In this document: positions 5,278-5,720 of the stretch, piece after piece | Position numbering within the stretch: the stretch's first letter is position 1 | How the letters are laid out: every line of letters begins with the position of its first letter | Source: Candidatus Bathyarchaeota archaeon | Lineage (GTDB): Archaea; Thermoproteota; Bathyarchaeia; RBG-16-48-13; GCA-020355125 | Length of the DNA stretch: 5,720 nucleotides | Assembly (NCBI GenBank): GCA_030617005.1 | Contig: JAUWWH010000073.1 | Location: 1-5,720, forward strand | Reading direction: 5' to 3' | Position numbers and translations under genes: made by a program | Notes under the pieces: generated by a model | Told to the model about the DNA's origin: nothing | Database searches by the model: none | What the model saw: only the letters and a program-made list of their open reading frames with translations

Positions 5278-5291
5278 GTAGCGCGTGCTAC
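5278..5291 (-). terminator. Hairpin directly after the nitroreductase stop codon
   Basis: GTAGC and GCTAC form perfect 5-bp arms around a four-base loop and begin on the base after the TAA at 5294-5292. On the minus strand the loop is ACGC. No U-tract follows immediately; T6 occurs about 30 bases further on, near 5240. It may mark the 3' end of the transcript or stabilise it. It shares GCACGCGCT with the element at 572-585. Confidence 0.35.
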
Positions 5292-5720
5292 TTACCAGTG
5301 TTCATATTTTACGATTCTGTTCAACGAGAATCTTGTCTTTTCTTTTGTTGATGAATCGACGGGGTATCCGATAGGCATCAGTCCTACAACACGTATTTCG
5401 TAAGGGATGTTGAGAATTTCTTTTACTCGCTCCTCGTCAAAAGCTCCGATCCAGCAAGTGCCCAAACCCAACTCAGTGGCAGCCAAGGTAATATGATCAA
5501 GCGCAATAGCAACGTCAATTGGATAACACTGTTGGCCACACATCATGATGTGCCCTGTTGTTTCAGCACATGCTACAATAATAGCTGGAGCCTCTCCAAC
5601 AAAAGTTTGTCTGTTTGCTGCTTCAGCAACTTTTTTCCTTGTTGTCTTATCACGAACAATGATAAACCGCCACTCTTGACGATTCGAAGCTGAAGGGGCT
5701 AGCCTTCCCGCTTCTAAAAC
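5292..5720 (-). CDS. Nitroreductase family FMN oxidoreductase, C-terminal part (runs off right edge)
   Basis: 142 residues to the TAA at 5294-5292 are present and open to the window edge. Visible are LEAGRLAPSASNRQEWRF, the FMN-phosphate-binding segment (APSxxNxQ-W/P), then EAPAIIVACAE, the YPIDVAIALDHITLAATELG helix and GLGTCWIGAF, the glycine-rich flavin-contacting segment near the C-terminus, and GLMPIGYPVD. The tail KTRFSLNRIVKYEHW replaces the usual 'KPRKPLEEIVHYE' ending. About 25-30 N-terminal residues, including the Arg-rich FMN-binding start, lie outside. Members are cytoplasmic, homodimeric NAD(P)H-dependent flavoenzymes acting on nitro compounds, quinones or flavin-related substrates; the true substrate is not inferable. 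Cys61 and Cys65 (counted from the window edge) in MMCGQQC are unremarkable for the subgroup. The gene ends in a hairpin at 5278-5291 and is transcribed toward the pseudogene at 4435-4984, 307 bases away. Confidence 0.9.
   Translation of the reverse strand, partial: VLEAGRLAPSASNRQEWRFIIVRDKTTRKKVAEAANRQTFVGEAPAIIVACAETTGHIMMCGQQCYPIDVAIALDHITLAATELGLGTCWIGAFDEERVKEILNIPYEIRVVGLMPIGYPVDSSTKEKTRFSLNRIVKYEHW

Noticed and set aside
5230..5349. Plus-strand frame MFKKRKFLEGLVFY (about 38 codons) preceded by TTAGGA
   Set aside because: More than half overlaps the nitroreductase gene on the other strand, and the Shine-Dalgarno-like bases touch the ATG. Chance is likelier.
5493..5693. Plus-strand 66-codon open frame
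   Set aside because: It is antisense to the clear nitroreductase frame and Cys/Ser/Asn-rich as expected of a shadow frame.
1..5720. CRISPR array, insertion sequence or phage integration signs
   Set aside because: No regularly spaced repeats, transposase, integrase, terminal inverted repeats or target duplications were found.

Overview
The window looks like chromosomal DNA of an archaeon, probably an uncultivated, moderately AT-rich one. The signs are AT-rich TATA-like boxes close to start codons, genes with little or no 5' leader, T-tracts rather than strong GC hairpins after genes, use of TTG starts, and ECF-type S-component-like membrane proteins of an archaeal kind. A precise lineage cannot be read from this sequence. 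Most genes lie on the minus strand. The only confident plus-strand gene is a regulator at 3667-4158.

Layout from left to right. 1-227 (-) is the N-terminal part of a HAD-family hydrolase cut by the window edge. 315-548 (-) holds what looks like a short, frameshifted gene remnant. 591-1022 (-) is an unrecognised 143-residue protein, preceded in the same direction by a small gene (1034-1210) whose frame carries a TAG at codon 10. 1306-1407 is a weak possible coding remnant. 1431-2162 and 2400-3572 (-) encode two paralogous integral membrane proteins resembling ECF transporter S components. The second is enlarged by a four-helix DUF6114-like module placed in the middle of the fold. A 31-codon open frame (2174-2269) sits between a TATA-like box and the start of the smaller protein. 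3573-3666 is a 94-bp divergent promoter region with two inverted repeats, one at each predicted transcription start. 3667-4158 (+) is a winged-helix regulator. 4435-4984 (-) is a secreted-protein gene broken by two frameshifts and a stop. 5292-5720 (-) is the C-terminal part of a nitroreductase cut by the right edge.

The most coherent unit is the regulator plus the two membrane proteins (1431-4158). The wHTH gene and the enlarged S-component-like gene are divergently transcribed from a shared region holding a perfect 9-bp-arm palindrome between the predicted TATA box and the start codon. This suggests local repression of uptake of an unknown small molecule. No EcfA ATPase or EcfT gene is present, so these would have to share a core module encoded elsewhere. 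The flanks (315-548, 1034-1210, 4435-4984) show repeated gene decay.
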